In this document: in pieces, positions 1-11,770 of the stretch
Layout: each line of letters opens with the position of its first letter
Position numbering within the stretch: the first letter of the stretch is position 1
Assembly (NCBI GenBank): GCA_038380795.1
Contig: CM076260.1
Location: 83,055,843-83,119,842 of the forward strand
Source of the DNA: Pyrocephalus nanus
Taxonomy: Eukaryota > Chordata > Aves > Passeriformes > Tyrannidae
Length of the DNA stretch: 64,000 bases
Reading direction: 5' to 3'
Notes under the pieces: model-generated
What the model was told of the DNA's origin: nothing
Databases searched by the model: none
Seen by the model: the letters and a program-made list of their open reading frames with translations, nothing else
Translations under genes and position numbers: made by a program

Positions 1-485
1 CACACCTCAAGTACTGTGTCCACTCCTGGGCCCCTCAATTCAGGAAGGACATTGAGGTGCTGGAGCAGGTCCAGAGAAAGGCAATGAAGCTGGTGAAGGG
101 TCTGGAGCACAAGTCCTGTGAGGAGAGGCTGAGGGGACTGGGGTTGTTTAGTCTGGAGAAGATGAGGGTTAGAAGAGACCTTATCAGTCTCTAGAACTAC
201 CAGCATCTTCTTCTAGGCAACTAGTGACAGGACAAGAGGACATACTCTTAATCTGCTCCAGGGGAGATTCAGGTTAAACATTAGGATGAATTTCTCCACA
301 GAAAGGGTGATTAGATATTTGAATGGGCTGCCCAGGGAAGTAGTGGAGTCACTGTTTCTGGAGGTGTTTAAGGATGGCCTGAACGTGGCACTTAGTGCCA
401 TGGTTGATTTGACATGGTGGTGTTCAGTCATAGGTTAGACCTCATGATCTCAGAGGTCTTTTCCAGTGAAATTGATCCTGTAATA
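1..485 (+). repeat. CR1 LINE, 3' part, cut by the window edge
   Basis: This is the 3' end of a chicken-repeat-1 type non-LTR retrotransposon in sense orientation. Positions 4-195 read as one open frame of 63 codons ending in TAG. That frame has the C-terminal reverse-transcriptase ORF signature of CR1, including [24 protein letters not shown] and RRDLISL. The non-coding 3' part follows, with the usual blocks 'gaatgggctgcccagggaag', 'gtggcacttagtgccatgg' and 'gatctcagaggtctttt'. The terminal octamer repeat is degraded. The 5' side continues outside the window, so total length is unknown. It is a dead fragment. Family is secure from pattern recognition; subfamily cannot be assigned without a consensus library. 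Confidence 0.9.
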
Positions 486-3400
486 TTTAATGAAAAGTCA
501 ATGCTTTACTTCACTGATATCCCTGGGAGAAGGAAGGGAACAGGCAGCCTTGAAAACTACTTTCAAAGCACCTCTTAGTTATGTTGTGACCACATCTGAA
601 GCTGTGAATGCAGGGGCTCAGTCTTTTCAAGATGCTGAGAGCACTCTGCTGCCCAGAGGTCAACAGAAGTTAGTCTCTAAGCATTCCCTAGGAGGCTCTT
701 ACCACCCAGTAGGACAGGAACCAACCGAAATCAGTAAATGGCTGGCCTGGATGCCCATTTGTATTAAAAACACTTGTATGAAACTGACCCAGCCAGCAGA
801 AGAAACTATGAGCTTTATCTGAACAGGCGGAGAGTTTAATTACACTTGGATGTGGGTTTGGGGAGAGTGAATACAGTCAGAAGTGATTTTTCTCTGTTAC
901 TGATGGTGAGGTTTTTTTATCATCAACACAACCATGTGTATCTTGCAGAATAAGAATAACATACAAGCCAAATCTAACAGGGGAGGCATTCCTAGCTATG
1001 CAGAGAAGGGCAAGGGTTTTTTTTTCATTCTTCTCACAGAAGGAAAAGTGTATTTTTTCCCAACCTTGCATAACTTAAGAAACAGTTGGATATATTTACA
1101 TTCAAACTTTTCAATAAAATCTACCTTTCAGGTGAGAGTAAGCATGAAAAATTTAAAGAGAATTTTCAGACAGCAGAGAGAGGAAATACTGGGGTTCTCA
1201 ACCCTGACTAGTGCTACTCTTGATAGGTCAAACTTCCCAAAAATAAGATAAAGACCCATAAGGAAATGATTCAATATGATTAATATTCAGCATTGCAGGA
1301 GATCAATGTTATCTTGTCAGAATTGTTCCCCTGCCCAGGGAGAGTAAAAGGAAGGTATACAGCTTAGAGCATATGAAAGGAAAGACTAAAGAAACAGTAG
1401 TATCATATTTTTACCCAGCATAGACCTACACTCAACTATTGTACATCGAGTGATTTGTCACATCCCGCCTCTGAGTCCAATTAAAGCAACGACAAAGCTC
1501 CTGAAGTAACAAACTAGTTGGTCATAGGACCAGGCTCATTATAAGGTAAAAAGGAAAAAAAAATCTTTACCTTCAAACGATCAGATCTTTATTTACATTT
1601 AGAGTTTCTTAGCAATAAGCCTCAGTCCTCCTCAGAATCATAAAAGCTGTGGCTTGGCTACATATATGGTGCTTCACAATGCCAGAGATAGTCTTTCCTG
1701 TGTCATCTTAACTAATTAAAAACATATGGAAACTGATAGAAGGATTAATGTTTTGACTGTCCTCTCTGCAGATGCTATCAGAGATCTTAATTCCATAGCA
1801 AATGATTGCAAATATCCAGTGACTGACAATGCAAATATGCTGTGATTTCCTCTCACTGTGGGCTTCATTTAGGTACCTAATGTCAGTCTGTGGTTACCAT
1901 ACACAGTCTTTGAAAAGCAGCTTTTATAACTATTCTTTGCTGTAATGAAAACCAGAATTCTTTCAGGAACTGAACAATAAAATTGTTAAGTGTTTGTTTT
2001 TCTAGCTAAACTTCCAATGACAAAATATTAAAGGCATATATTGCAATTGTTTTTCATCAGAGAGATGGGATGGATGATGTCAGGCTATAAAAAGTATGTT
2101 ATTCTTTATGCATACACTTTTGTATTATGTAAGTAAATATATTTTAAAAAATATATTGAATAATCTTTCAGTTAAAACAAATATTCTGTTCTATGTGTTT
2201 ACAGGATCTAAAGATCTGCTCTTTCTGCCTTTTTATTTTAAAACTCTGTGGCTTGAACTTGATTTTCTAAATTTCCATAAGACTGTCCAAATTGGTTTGC
2301 TATTAGAGCCATATTTTAAAGTTTATTTTCAATTTTTCTTGCAGTCTATCTAGTATTTATCAGTTCCAGGAAAAATCTTGACAGAGAGACTGGGACACTT
2401 TTGATTTCAGTGTGTTTTTTATGGTCTTTTTTCTTCTTGTAGATAGAGCATAATTCTGTATTGTTTAGCTTGCAGATGAGAACTTCACTTACAAACAAGA
2501 AGGTAGAGACACGGAATTCCAACAGCAAACCAAAGCCGTAACAATATAATGAAACAATGCAAATATAATTGTGATTTATGGCTTGTGTGATAAGCTGTCC
2601 AGCCCCTTCTAGGAGGGAGGGCTGGAGACTAGTTGTGAGACCTGCCCACAGGACATGGCATAGAGATAACATCTCCTGGGTTGAAGTGCTTGGCAGCAAC
2701 AGAACTCCCTGTTTTCTCCTTAGTCAGTGGGTGACAGAGAACGGCAGTAGCGGTTCTCAGGAGGCAGAGGCAATCTTTTGTGTGGAATTAACAGGAGCCT
2801 GAATGGCAATGGCACATGCAGGCAGGTGCTTCGTGTGCAGCAGATTGGGACTACACAAACACTTCTGTCTCAGAAAGAAAAAAGGTATATCAGTCGCTGT
2901 TCAGAAAATAGTTTTGTGGGCAGTAGAGCTACTGAGATCTAGTACAGAGCTTTCTGTCTTATGGGTATGTCTTCTCCAATCTACAGTGCAATTGCCAGCC
3001 CAACCTGTCCCAGAGTTGGTGTTCCCACACTGTTTTGCATTCACTAATCTCTGAAATGACTCTCATTTTTCAGTGGAGCTGTAATAGAGGCTTCTCTCAT
3101 TTCATTTTAAAAATCTTGTAGAACTGAATATATTTGACATCCCTATTCCTTTTAAAAGGCGATTGAAATTGGCCCTATGCTTAGAAGTTATTAGGGGAAG
3201 ACACATATCACAATTACACTTTTTTCAATGTCTTAGGAAATGAGGCCAAGAATAATAATGATATGAGTTTGTTGGATAAAATACTGAATCGCATCAGGAT
3301 GTTTTTGCACATGAGCTCTCCAGGTTTGGCAGGATCTCATTTGGAAAATGAATTATGCATTTTAGAGGTTCGCTGGAAAGTCAGTTGTCTGCAGATTCCT

Positions 3401-4990
3401 TAGTAGGATAGATCTCTATCTTCTGCTCTTCCTCATATGAAAGGCGGGTGATGAAAAAAGATATGCATTAACTTATTCAGATTGTAGGAAGTCAAAGGGG
3501 AAATGAGTTCAGATGGTTTATCTACTTTGAATATTATATAACAGAATAAGTTGGTCAGCCATGTCAGAGGGAGATGATCCACTATTTATAAAATTAACTT
3601 TAGGATTCTACTTTTTTAAACATTTAGTAAATATTTAACACAGTAAGTGATGCCTGCAGAGATGTTTAGCATATGCCCCACTTGAAGTATCTGTTAATTG
3701 CTGAAATAAGGCACCTGAATATCTTTGGAAAAAGCTGTTTAATTGGCATTTCAGGCAATTGGCAAGGTTAAGCAATTAAGAAATTCTTTGTACCATCTTC
3801 TAATGAATGCATAAAACCGATGTTGCATCTGAAGTAGACAAAACTATTTAGTAGTTTAGGCAGATCTTTTGGGGAAAGTTTTTTTTCGTTTCATGTGCCT
3901 CCCTTCCATCCCTCCCCTCCAAAAAAACAAACAAAAAAACCTCCAAAACCCAAGAAAATAAAAAGTGGAGTGAACACTAAAAAACAGGAGCATATTTCCA
4001 AAATTATGAAATTTTAATAGTCTGAAAACAATAGCTTGGAGAATTCTTCCAAATATCTTGGTGGAACTCTGATCACAGGTCAAATAACTGGTAGATTTTA
4101 AAGCCATGAAGGGCTATCAATATTCATCTCTTTTAGCTTTTCTTATAGGACAAACCATAGAATTTCACTCTGCAGTTCTTGGTTTGCTCTTAGAACATTT
4201 CAGCTGTCAAAAAATTTGGTATTGACACAAACTTGAAGTAAATGCTTAATTTCCTAACAGTAGAAATTTGTGTGCTTTACCATCTCAGCTTCTGTAAATT
4301 CATTTTCTAGCCATGGAATCTTGTTATGTCATTATGCACAGCATTTAAGCATCTGTTTTTATAATGTGAACACCAGTGCCTGCACTGAGACAGGGATATC
4401 AGCTCAGCAAAATGAGGTTAACACTGAAATGTTTGTCACAAGCTCTGAGCACATGAACATTTTTCCAAAAGTTAAAGTATCTCATGAAGCACGAGAATGG
4501 GAAATCTGTTGAGTTACCGGCAACAGAGGTGAAAGATCAAGCAGTTTTAATACCAATTACTAGTTTCCCATGTGCCTCTCCTTAATGATAGTATCCTATG
4601 AGACTGTGATTTAACGTAGCCACCATACTGACAGATGGAAGCTACATCTAAGAGAGAAAAAACACTGGCTCAGTTGTTTGTGTCCTCTTTCCAGAGCTGA
4701 GAGTATGTTGCCTGACACAAATCAAGCATCGGTCTGGTCAGTTCTATCACCAGAAACACGCTCTGTCATTTTTGCTGGGGTCACCAAGGTAACTAATTTG
4801 ATTCTGTATCTTCCATGTCTGACAATATGTTTTGAAAAATATGCTTGATATTTCTGGTCTCCTTTCTAGCATACAGACTCAGCATAAATATGAACTATTA
4901 GGTAAGCAACAAATTTTGATTAAAATTCTCCATCTAGAGAGAGAGAAAGGCAGAAAAATATTCAAGAAATTGCTATAGTGAGATTCTGAT
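486..4990. other. Intergenic DNA, no gene recognised
   Basis: AT-rich, CpG-poor non-coding sequence. Open frames on both strands are short (at most about 117 codons) and show no domain, signal peptide or exon-like splice flanks that I recognise. Short A- and T-rich runs occur, for example an A-rich CAAA-like stretch near 3920-3960. No RNA gene was recognised. Confidence 0.6.
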
Positions 4991-4994
4991 TTTC

Positions 4995-5262
4995 ACAGAA
5001 CCATAGAATCACAAAATATGCTGAGTTGGAAGGGACCCAAAAGATCATTGAGTCCAACTCCTAACCCTGCACAGTACCATTCCCAAGAATCACACAAAGT
5101 GCCTGAGAGCATTGTCCAAATGCTTGCTGAACTCTGTCGTGCTAGGTGCTGTGACCACTTCCCCGGGGAGCCTATTCCAGTGCCCAAACACCAGCTGAGT
5201 GAAGAACCTTTTTCTAATACCCAACCTAAACCTCCCCGACACAACTTTATTCCCTCTTAGGA
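4995..5262 (-). repeat. CR1 LINE fragment, antisense
   Basis: Read on the minus strand this is the 3' untranslated end of a CR1 element. On the plus strand it begins with 'ccatagaatcacaaaat', the complement of the CR1 terminal repeat. It then runs through 'gttggaagggacccaaaaga', 'catcgagtccaac'-like sequence (here cattgagtccaactc), 'cccggggagcctattccagtg' and 'cccaacctaaacctcccc'. About 270 bases remain; the element is 5'-truncated, as is usual for CR1. A plus-strand frame of 80 codons across it is a by-product of the repeat, not a gene. Confidence 0.88.
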
Positions 5263-5389
5263 TATCGGAGCAAGTCCATGACCTTCAAACACTACAATTA
5301 AAAGTTTTGGGCACACAGAATTCATTAATACTTTCTTTGTGAAGCCTCCATTTCATCAGTGTCTAGTACTTTACCTTTATAATTTAAAT

Positions 5390-5483
5390 GCTGTGATTCT
5401 TGGGTCTGTCCTATGCAGGGCCAAGGGTTGGGCTCAATGATCACTATGGGTTCCTTTAGCTCGGAATACTCTGTGATTTTGTA
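5390..5483 (+). repeat. Short CR1 LINE 3' tail, sense
   Basis: About 95 bases resemble the last part of a CR1 element in sense orientation: 'gtcctatgcagggccaaggg', 'ttgggctcaatgatcactat', 'gggttcctttagctcgga' and a degraded 'atactctgtgattttgt' tail. It lies about 130 bases from an antisense CR1 fragment, so the two are head to head. It is more diverged than that neighbour. Assignment is by pattern only. Confidence 0.75.
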
Positions 5484-8400
5484 ATTTGTACTATCTGTGT
5501 TAGAAACCGGAACGTAAGGTACTTTTCAGATCAAAAAGCAGAATCTGTACCCTGAAGGCATGGTTTCACAGATTTACACCAAACATTCAGAGTTGTTGCT
5601 AAGCTTCTCTGAATGTGAATGTTTACTAATAAACAATGTTCGCTAAATACTAAGGTTTTTTGTGTTCAGGCTAGTTTATTCCATGAACTGAATCCCATCA
5701 TATATAATAGGAGAAGTAGCAGTTTTCAAGAGAGAGAATATTCAAATTATATGCATCCTTCACCCCTCTACTCATCCTTCCATCAAGCTCCAAGTACACA
5801 TATCCCTTCTCCTTTGTTTTAAATATTCTCATTAAAAGCAGCTAGTCTTTACAAAATAATTGCTCTTTGTTTAAAATTTTTCATAGGTATAGTGCTTTAC
5901 AGTATTTGCTTCTTGAAAACAATTTGGAAAAATGTATTTACAGCATAATTCAGTTACAAGTATTTGTAACAATAAAGATAGGTTCTTATTCATCAAAGCC
6001 AACCATCTATATGGTGCATGATATTGCTGTGAACTTGGAGCTCAACCTCACAAAGGGTATAGGTGCTCAAGCTGGAAATACCAAAATAAAAAGCCAGAAA
6101 GCTCCCACGTTGTTGCCTCACAGTCCTATAGTCATCAAGTCCACCCCATCTTGAGATGTCTGGATTTCTATTCTCCACTCCTCCACTGTTTGGAGCCTCA
6201 GGAGCAGTTACTTTACTGACTATGCTTGGCGTGGTCCTGCAGCCCTCAGAAGGGACCCCGTGCAGTCACCAAGCTGAGATCCTGTTTAAAACAAAGCTAC
6301 CTGGATCAGGCCTGCATAATGTGTAACTCCCTCAAAATTTAATTAGTGCTCATTAGTACCTTGTACCACTTCTTACAGTAAGCTGGAGGTGCCCACCCTC
6401 AGCAAAAGCTCAATTAGTTAAATATATCTATCTGCCTGTATATGTATATATGCATATGTCCACTGTTTATTAAAAAGAAGCTGCAAATTATATCTGGCAC
6501 AGATAACAAGACCAGAACTCTTTCCTCCCAAATGGATGCCCTGACAGCTAAGACAGAGGTAAGTTCTGTCCTGGGCTTACTGTATATGACTTAGCTTTCA
6601 CCAATCTGAGGAAAAGACTGAGCTTGTGTCTGACTGACTTGGCCCGATGCTCCCAGTACAGACGTTATCAGTGTAGCACTGCATGGGCATCTGATGTCCT
6701 GCTGTTCCTGTTCCTCCAGGTTCATGGTAAAAGCCTCTCTGGAAGCCAGGATGGCTGGAGGATGCCACAGGACATGTGGCTCTGAAGAGACCAGGTCAAG
6801 TCATGGTGGGCTCAATTGCTCTCCTAGCATGCTGGTCCCGTGGGGAATCTCTGAATCACTGCTGCACATTGGTGGCAGGCTTCCTAAACAGGTTAGCTGG
6901 GGTATCTTGCTGTCCAGGGCCTAAATGTGAGGAGGTGGGCAGCAGCTTTTCCTACTGCTCTCAAGCATGAATGCTCCTAGCTTCCAAAAACGAAAAGATT
7001 CAAGTTGTTCAACATTTGAAAGTGGGGAAGAAGGGGAGCATAAAGAAAAATGGGGAAGTTATAGTCTTGTTGCATGTGTGGGTCAATCTGCTTATTTGTT
7101 TTCAACCACTTAATTAAAAAAGGACACATTAAAATTGTTTAATGATTCCGAGACAATGTGTTCTTCTGTTTTCAGTGGAAGTTTGGAGAAGTTCAGGTGA
7201 CAAGTAAAGTTTGAATCACAGCCATGTGGACTGATGTCAGAGGGGTTTGCCTCCTACAAGGTAAGTTAGCACACATAGCATAGTGTCACTAATTCTCTTG
7301 TGGAAATGGGCTTGTTCACTTGGGGAACTCAGCTTTGTGTGCATATCTGCCATGTCACATATGGGGTGTTTTTCTCTACAGTTGCCTTCCGCTAGTTTTG
7401 GTTTAACGTGTCTGTGGATAGCTATGATATCCACTGTCCTGGAACAGGGAAGCAGGTAATGTTGGTCATGTTGCTAAATCTGTCTCCTCTTGTGCATATT
7501 ACTGCTTCATTTGTTAATCCTTTAGTGCAGCAGCATTCATGTTCAGTATAAAATAGGAAAGCATCAAAATTTCCTAGTGCAGGCAGAGACCCACACACAA
7601 TGACTAAACTGGATTTGTCCAAACTTTTGCCTTTTAATTCTTTCTCAGATGTTTTGTGGGGAAGCTGTTTGTGCTCTGACAAGCAAACTATTGTGTTTGT
7701 TTATTTGTTTGCTTTTTAAGCTTTAGATATTTTAAAAAGTTCATTTTTATGCTCCAGTGACTGCACAGATTGCTACTATCCGTTAGTATTTGCCTGGAGG
7801 ATTAGGACTAACATTTAGAATAATGTACCCGGCATGTCTCTTTGATTATTACAGAACTACCACATGAAGTATTATTTGGTGGCAATTTTATGATCTTCCC
7901 AAGTGGAATAAAACGTCAACTTTATTGAAAAAAGAATGCACCCAAGGACAGCGCAATGGGACCCCAATACAAATGTTTCGCAATAGGATACATTCTCATG
8001 AAGTGATTTAGTGTCTCAGCTGGGACTTAACTCCCAGGGAGAATTCCAGAATTGCCACTTACTGACACTGGTTTATTTTCAGTGGAGAATGCTGACTTCT
8101 CAGAAAAGGAGGAGGGGAGTGAAGAACCATCTCATTTGTTTTATCACTGTGTTTGGTGGGTCAGGGCAAAGCTATTTGGGGGCAATTCTTCTGCATTCCT
8201 TGTCAGATACTCATTCCTCAAGTGCTGAGCAGGGAATTTTATTGCTTTCACTTGGGCTGGTTAAAAATAATAAATTGGATCAGAGAATACGAGATACATT
8301 TTATATGTCTCTTGTAAACTTTGCGCTCAAAGATCTCTGTGAGCTGTGCAAATGCACTGCAATCCTGTTAACATCTGGCAAGCAGTAAAGGGGGGGGTGG

Positions 8401-10731
8401 AACAGATCTGTGGAGTAATATTGCAAAGCAAGTTTTGAATTAGCTGGGGTTGGTTTTTTCCCCCCTATTTTGTATAAGCCTGAAGTGATCAGCAATTTTT
8501 TAGTCAGAAAATGAGCGGCTTCCACTGACAATTCTGGTTACAGTGTTATAGTGTAACTACAACTACTGCACTGTGTTGTTTGAAATGATTTGTCATTGCT
8601 GCATTTTGAAAAACAGTTCTTGAGATTGACAGGAGTGGTGCAAGCTTGCAGGACTGTGTGTGACTACATCTGCAGTCAGCACATGCTAGTAGTAAATTTA
8701 AAGATGAATGACCCCTTGAATTTCAGGTGGCTTGGAATAACACTCATTTCTTGAGAGCTATGTTAAAATTGGAAACCATTTGAGTTCTAATTCATGAAAC
8801 AAGAAAAGTAACTTCCAGCATTATTTTCTCATAGGAGGATGTTTTTTAAATGATAAAACACGTTATGACTGCTGTTCTTGTATGTGAGTCAGTCCTTGTA
8901 AACACATACCTAGACACAGAGGCACACCATTTCTTCTGGTTTTAAATCATGCCTAAGAAAAAGACCAATTCTAATTTATAAAATCAACACACATGCAATG
9001 ATGCGTGTTTTGCTTTGGACTGTTAACAACAGCTCTTAGTACTTCATCTCTTCATGAGAAATCCAACTTAGAGTTAAAACATACTTGGAAATTTTTCAAT
9101 ATTGGTATCATTTTGAGAGATGTCCTTGCCTCATGCTCACAAAATTCAGATATTACTTAAGTATGCTTTCTCATTTGTTAGAAAAGACTTTTCAGGTGGA
9201 TGATTTGTTGCATCTTAGGAGCCCTGAAGATTGTCAATACCTATTTTACTTACATGTGTGTGCCTCCCTGGTACCCAGAACTATCCATTCCATCCTTTTC
9301 AGTGAATTAATGTTTAACTTTAGCCCAGCATGAGTATGGCAGGGCTCAGGCTGGACACTGTTTTGAGTGACACACACACCCATGTGTGAGGTAATTCACT
9401 GCAGTGGTGATGCTCTTTCTAACAGGAGTCACTGGCTGTGACATGCAGGTATTTCTGGCAATCCTAACTCACTACATCAATTTTTAAAGATTCCGACAAT
9501 TTTTCTTTACATTATCTTCTCACGATTTTAAAAGACTTTACTGACACCATGAAGATCAATTTACTGACACCATGAAGATCAATTAATACCCTTTTAGATG
9601 TAATATAATTGCTAAAAGCTATGGGCAAAATTATTTCTTGCATTTGTCCTTGGAGAGGGTCCATGGAAGGGGAAGATTTTGGGTTCTCCACCTGCATTGT
9701 CTTCGCAGACAGATTCTCTTCTTTTCTTCTTGCTGCACAGGAATGGTAGAACCAGTGACTGTGTGATGCAGTGCAGAGAGGTTTGGACAGAAGTGCAAAA
9801 GAAGAAGGAGTGAGGATTGAAAGAGAGTAAACATTACTTCCACTGCCTGCAATCCTTTGTGAGACAGGAAATATTTTGAGATGATCCAGGCTCCTTGAAG
9901 GTGTTTGACTTCCCTATAGGCTGCTGAGAAAGAAAGGGAGAAATAGAGAAGATCTGCACATCCCTACCCAATGGAAGGTCTGACCTTGATCTTGGGGAAT
10001 GCCTCAATTTTAAGTCTCTCTTGGGCGACTTAAAAATACTGGGAACTCCAGTTCAAGGGTATAAGGGTTTACGGTTTTTGGGTTTTGGAGTAGGTCAGCT
10101 TCAACTAAGGAAGCCACTTAAGTATGTAAATGGTATCCTTCTTCCTTGAAGGTGAACATGAACCTAAATACTGATGAATCAGAAGCTGAATTATCATAAA
10201 ATTAGCCAGTGATGGTCTTGCTTCACTGGAATGGAATGTGGTATGACCAGTTTAATGTATTATTGTGATATGCCAGGACCAATGGACTGGAACTGTTTAG
10301 AGTCAAGTGCTTAAAGTCAACTGCAGAGCTTAAAGTATCAAAATGCAAAAAAATGTATTTGGGAGCTGCAGTTAGTGGAAGAAAACACTCTCCAGATTGT
10401 CTGTGCGTAGGCAATGTCTTCTTTCTTTTCTCTCAGCATCCAAAAGATAGCTGATAGCTGTGAGGCACTGCTCTCCTTCATTGTCTGCTGCCTCTGTGGA
10501 TCCTTTTGAGCAGGTATATCTGTGTCAAGTCACAAAATGTGGGAGAGTTTAAGCAGAACGTTCTAAAAGTCTTAGCAGATGCCAAGGAGCCATATTCAGA
10601 ATTGCCAACACCTTTATTTTTATCTTACTCAGTTTGTTTTCAAGCTTGAACATGTGTGTACACTAAGATTAGAACTATTTGCACGCCAGGTCTCAGAGTT
10701 CAGTTATTTTTGAGTTAACTCAATAAAAATA

Positions 10732-10738
<7 letters not shown>
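5484..10738. other. Intergenic DNA, no gene recognised
   Basis: AT-rich non-coding sequence with scattered short frames (longest 125 codons at 8011-8388). None shows recognisable protein features. A run of eight G lies near 8390. A small perfect tandem duplication at 9541-9584 is listed separately. I see no RNA gene and no clear mobile element in this stretch. Confidence 0.55.
9538..9584. repeat. Perfect 23-bp tandem duplication
   Basis: The 23-base unit beginning 'ctgacaccatgaagatcaat' occurs at 9541-9563 and again, directly adjacent, from 9564. The copies show no mismatch over the shared length, and the identity extends a few bases to the left (ttta). The lack of divergence suggests a recent duplication by replication slippage. 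Confidence 0.9.

Positions 10739-10766
<28 letters not shown>
10722..10766 (+). repeat. Poly(A) tract preceded by AATAAA
   Basis: An uninterrupted run of 28 A (10739-10766) follows an AATAAA hexamer at 10722-10727 by 11 bases. This layout resembles the 3' end of a polyadenylated transcript copied into DNA. No open frame or recognised coding sequence is visible immediately upstream, and I found no convincing target-site duplication by eye. It may equally be an expanded homopolymer in AT-rich DNA. Confidence 0.5.
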
Positions 10767-10767
<1 letters not shown>

Positions 10768-11599
10768 AAAGTGGGTGACATTTGATCAGGAGAAGATGGA
10801 GAGATGATTTTATTTAAAGCAGAAATAAAAAATGCTTTTTTTCTTTCAAAGCAGTTAATAAAACAAAGAAAAGGCGAAGCTATGCATAGAGATCAAGCAC
10901 AGAAAAGTCTGATTTCCTGAGGAAGGTATTCTCTCTTCCTCCCTTCTCTGAATATTAAAATTTATCTAATTCCTATATCCATGAGAGCTTGTCCTTATAG
11001 CCACTATGGGATGTCTGCTGTAGAAGGAATCTGCGGCATTTTAAGGGAAGTTATGGCCCAATGCACTAATACCCCCTACTTCTATACCAACCTTTATCTA
11101 TTTTATTTTCTGTTTCATTTTTATTTTTTTTAAAAAAATTGAAGTACATTTGAAACAAATATCCAAACAAACTTTTCTGATACATAAGATATTTAAGGGG
11201 TAGATTCCAAATGTCTTGCAGTTCACATTTACTTGCAGATGTAGGCTGTGCGTTTGTGCATGTAAAAACAGGATTTTACACTCAACTAACTGATTGTTTA
11301 ATAAAACTACTGATGGCATAATCTAGCTTCATAAAGCCCAGTGGCTATTAATTTTCTTTAGGGCTAATCCTGAGGTTATGGAATTTTTATATATGAGGGT
11401 CAGTAACAGGAAGAAACCTTCTGTGAATTCAGAGAAGCAAAACAGCTACTCTCTGTGGCTGCTACTGTGTTAGGCTGGCTGCAGTTACAGCCAAGCCCCT
11501 GTAGAAAAGAGTCTCTATTTCTATTTGGCTATTAAAAACAAGTGGTGCAGATGCAACATCTGGCTCAGGAAATCCCTAAACTGCTGATTGTCGGAAGCA

Positions 11600-11770
11600 G
11601 GGAGGATATTGAGGGGGGGGAGTTGGTGGAGAGGGAATCACTCTGCATATACCCTGTTCTTATATCCTTGTCCTAAACATCTACCTGTGTCCGCTGTGAC
11701 AGGCAGGATATTGGGCTGGATGGACCTTTCGTCTGACCCGGGATGGCAATTTCCCTGTGTTTGGGGGTGG
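11600..11770 (+). repeat. Probable old amniote LINE-type 3' tail fragment
   Basis: The stretch around 11705-11768 reads 'aggatattgggctggatgga', then 'cctttcgtctgacccgggat', then 'ggcaatttccctgtgttt'. This strongly resembles the widely dispersed amniote repeat ending of the type 'ggatactgggctagatggac' followed by '..ggtctgacccagtatggc'. I recall that ending from reptile, bird and mammal genomes as an ancient CR1/L3-like tail, but I cannot name the Repbase family with certainty. The left boundary (about 11600) is approximate. The 178-codon frame over this region is a chance frame. Confidence 0.5.

Noticed and set aside
8011..8388. 125-codon plus-strand frame as a small gene
   Set aside because: No recognisable motif or splice context was found, and there is no CpG or promoter signal nearby.
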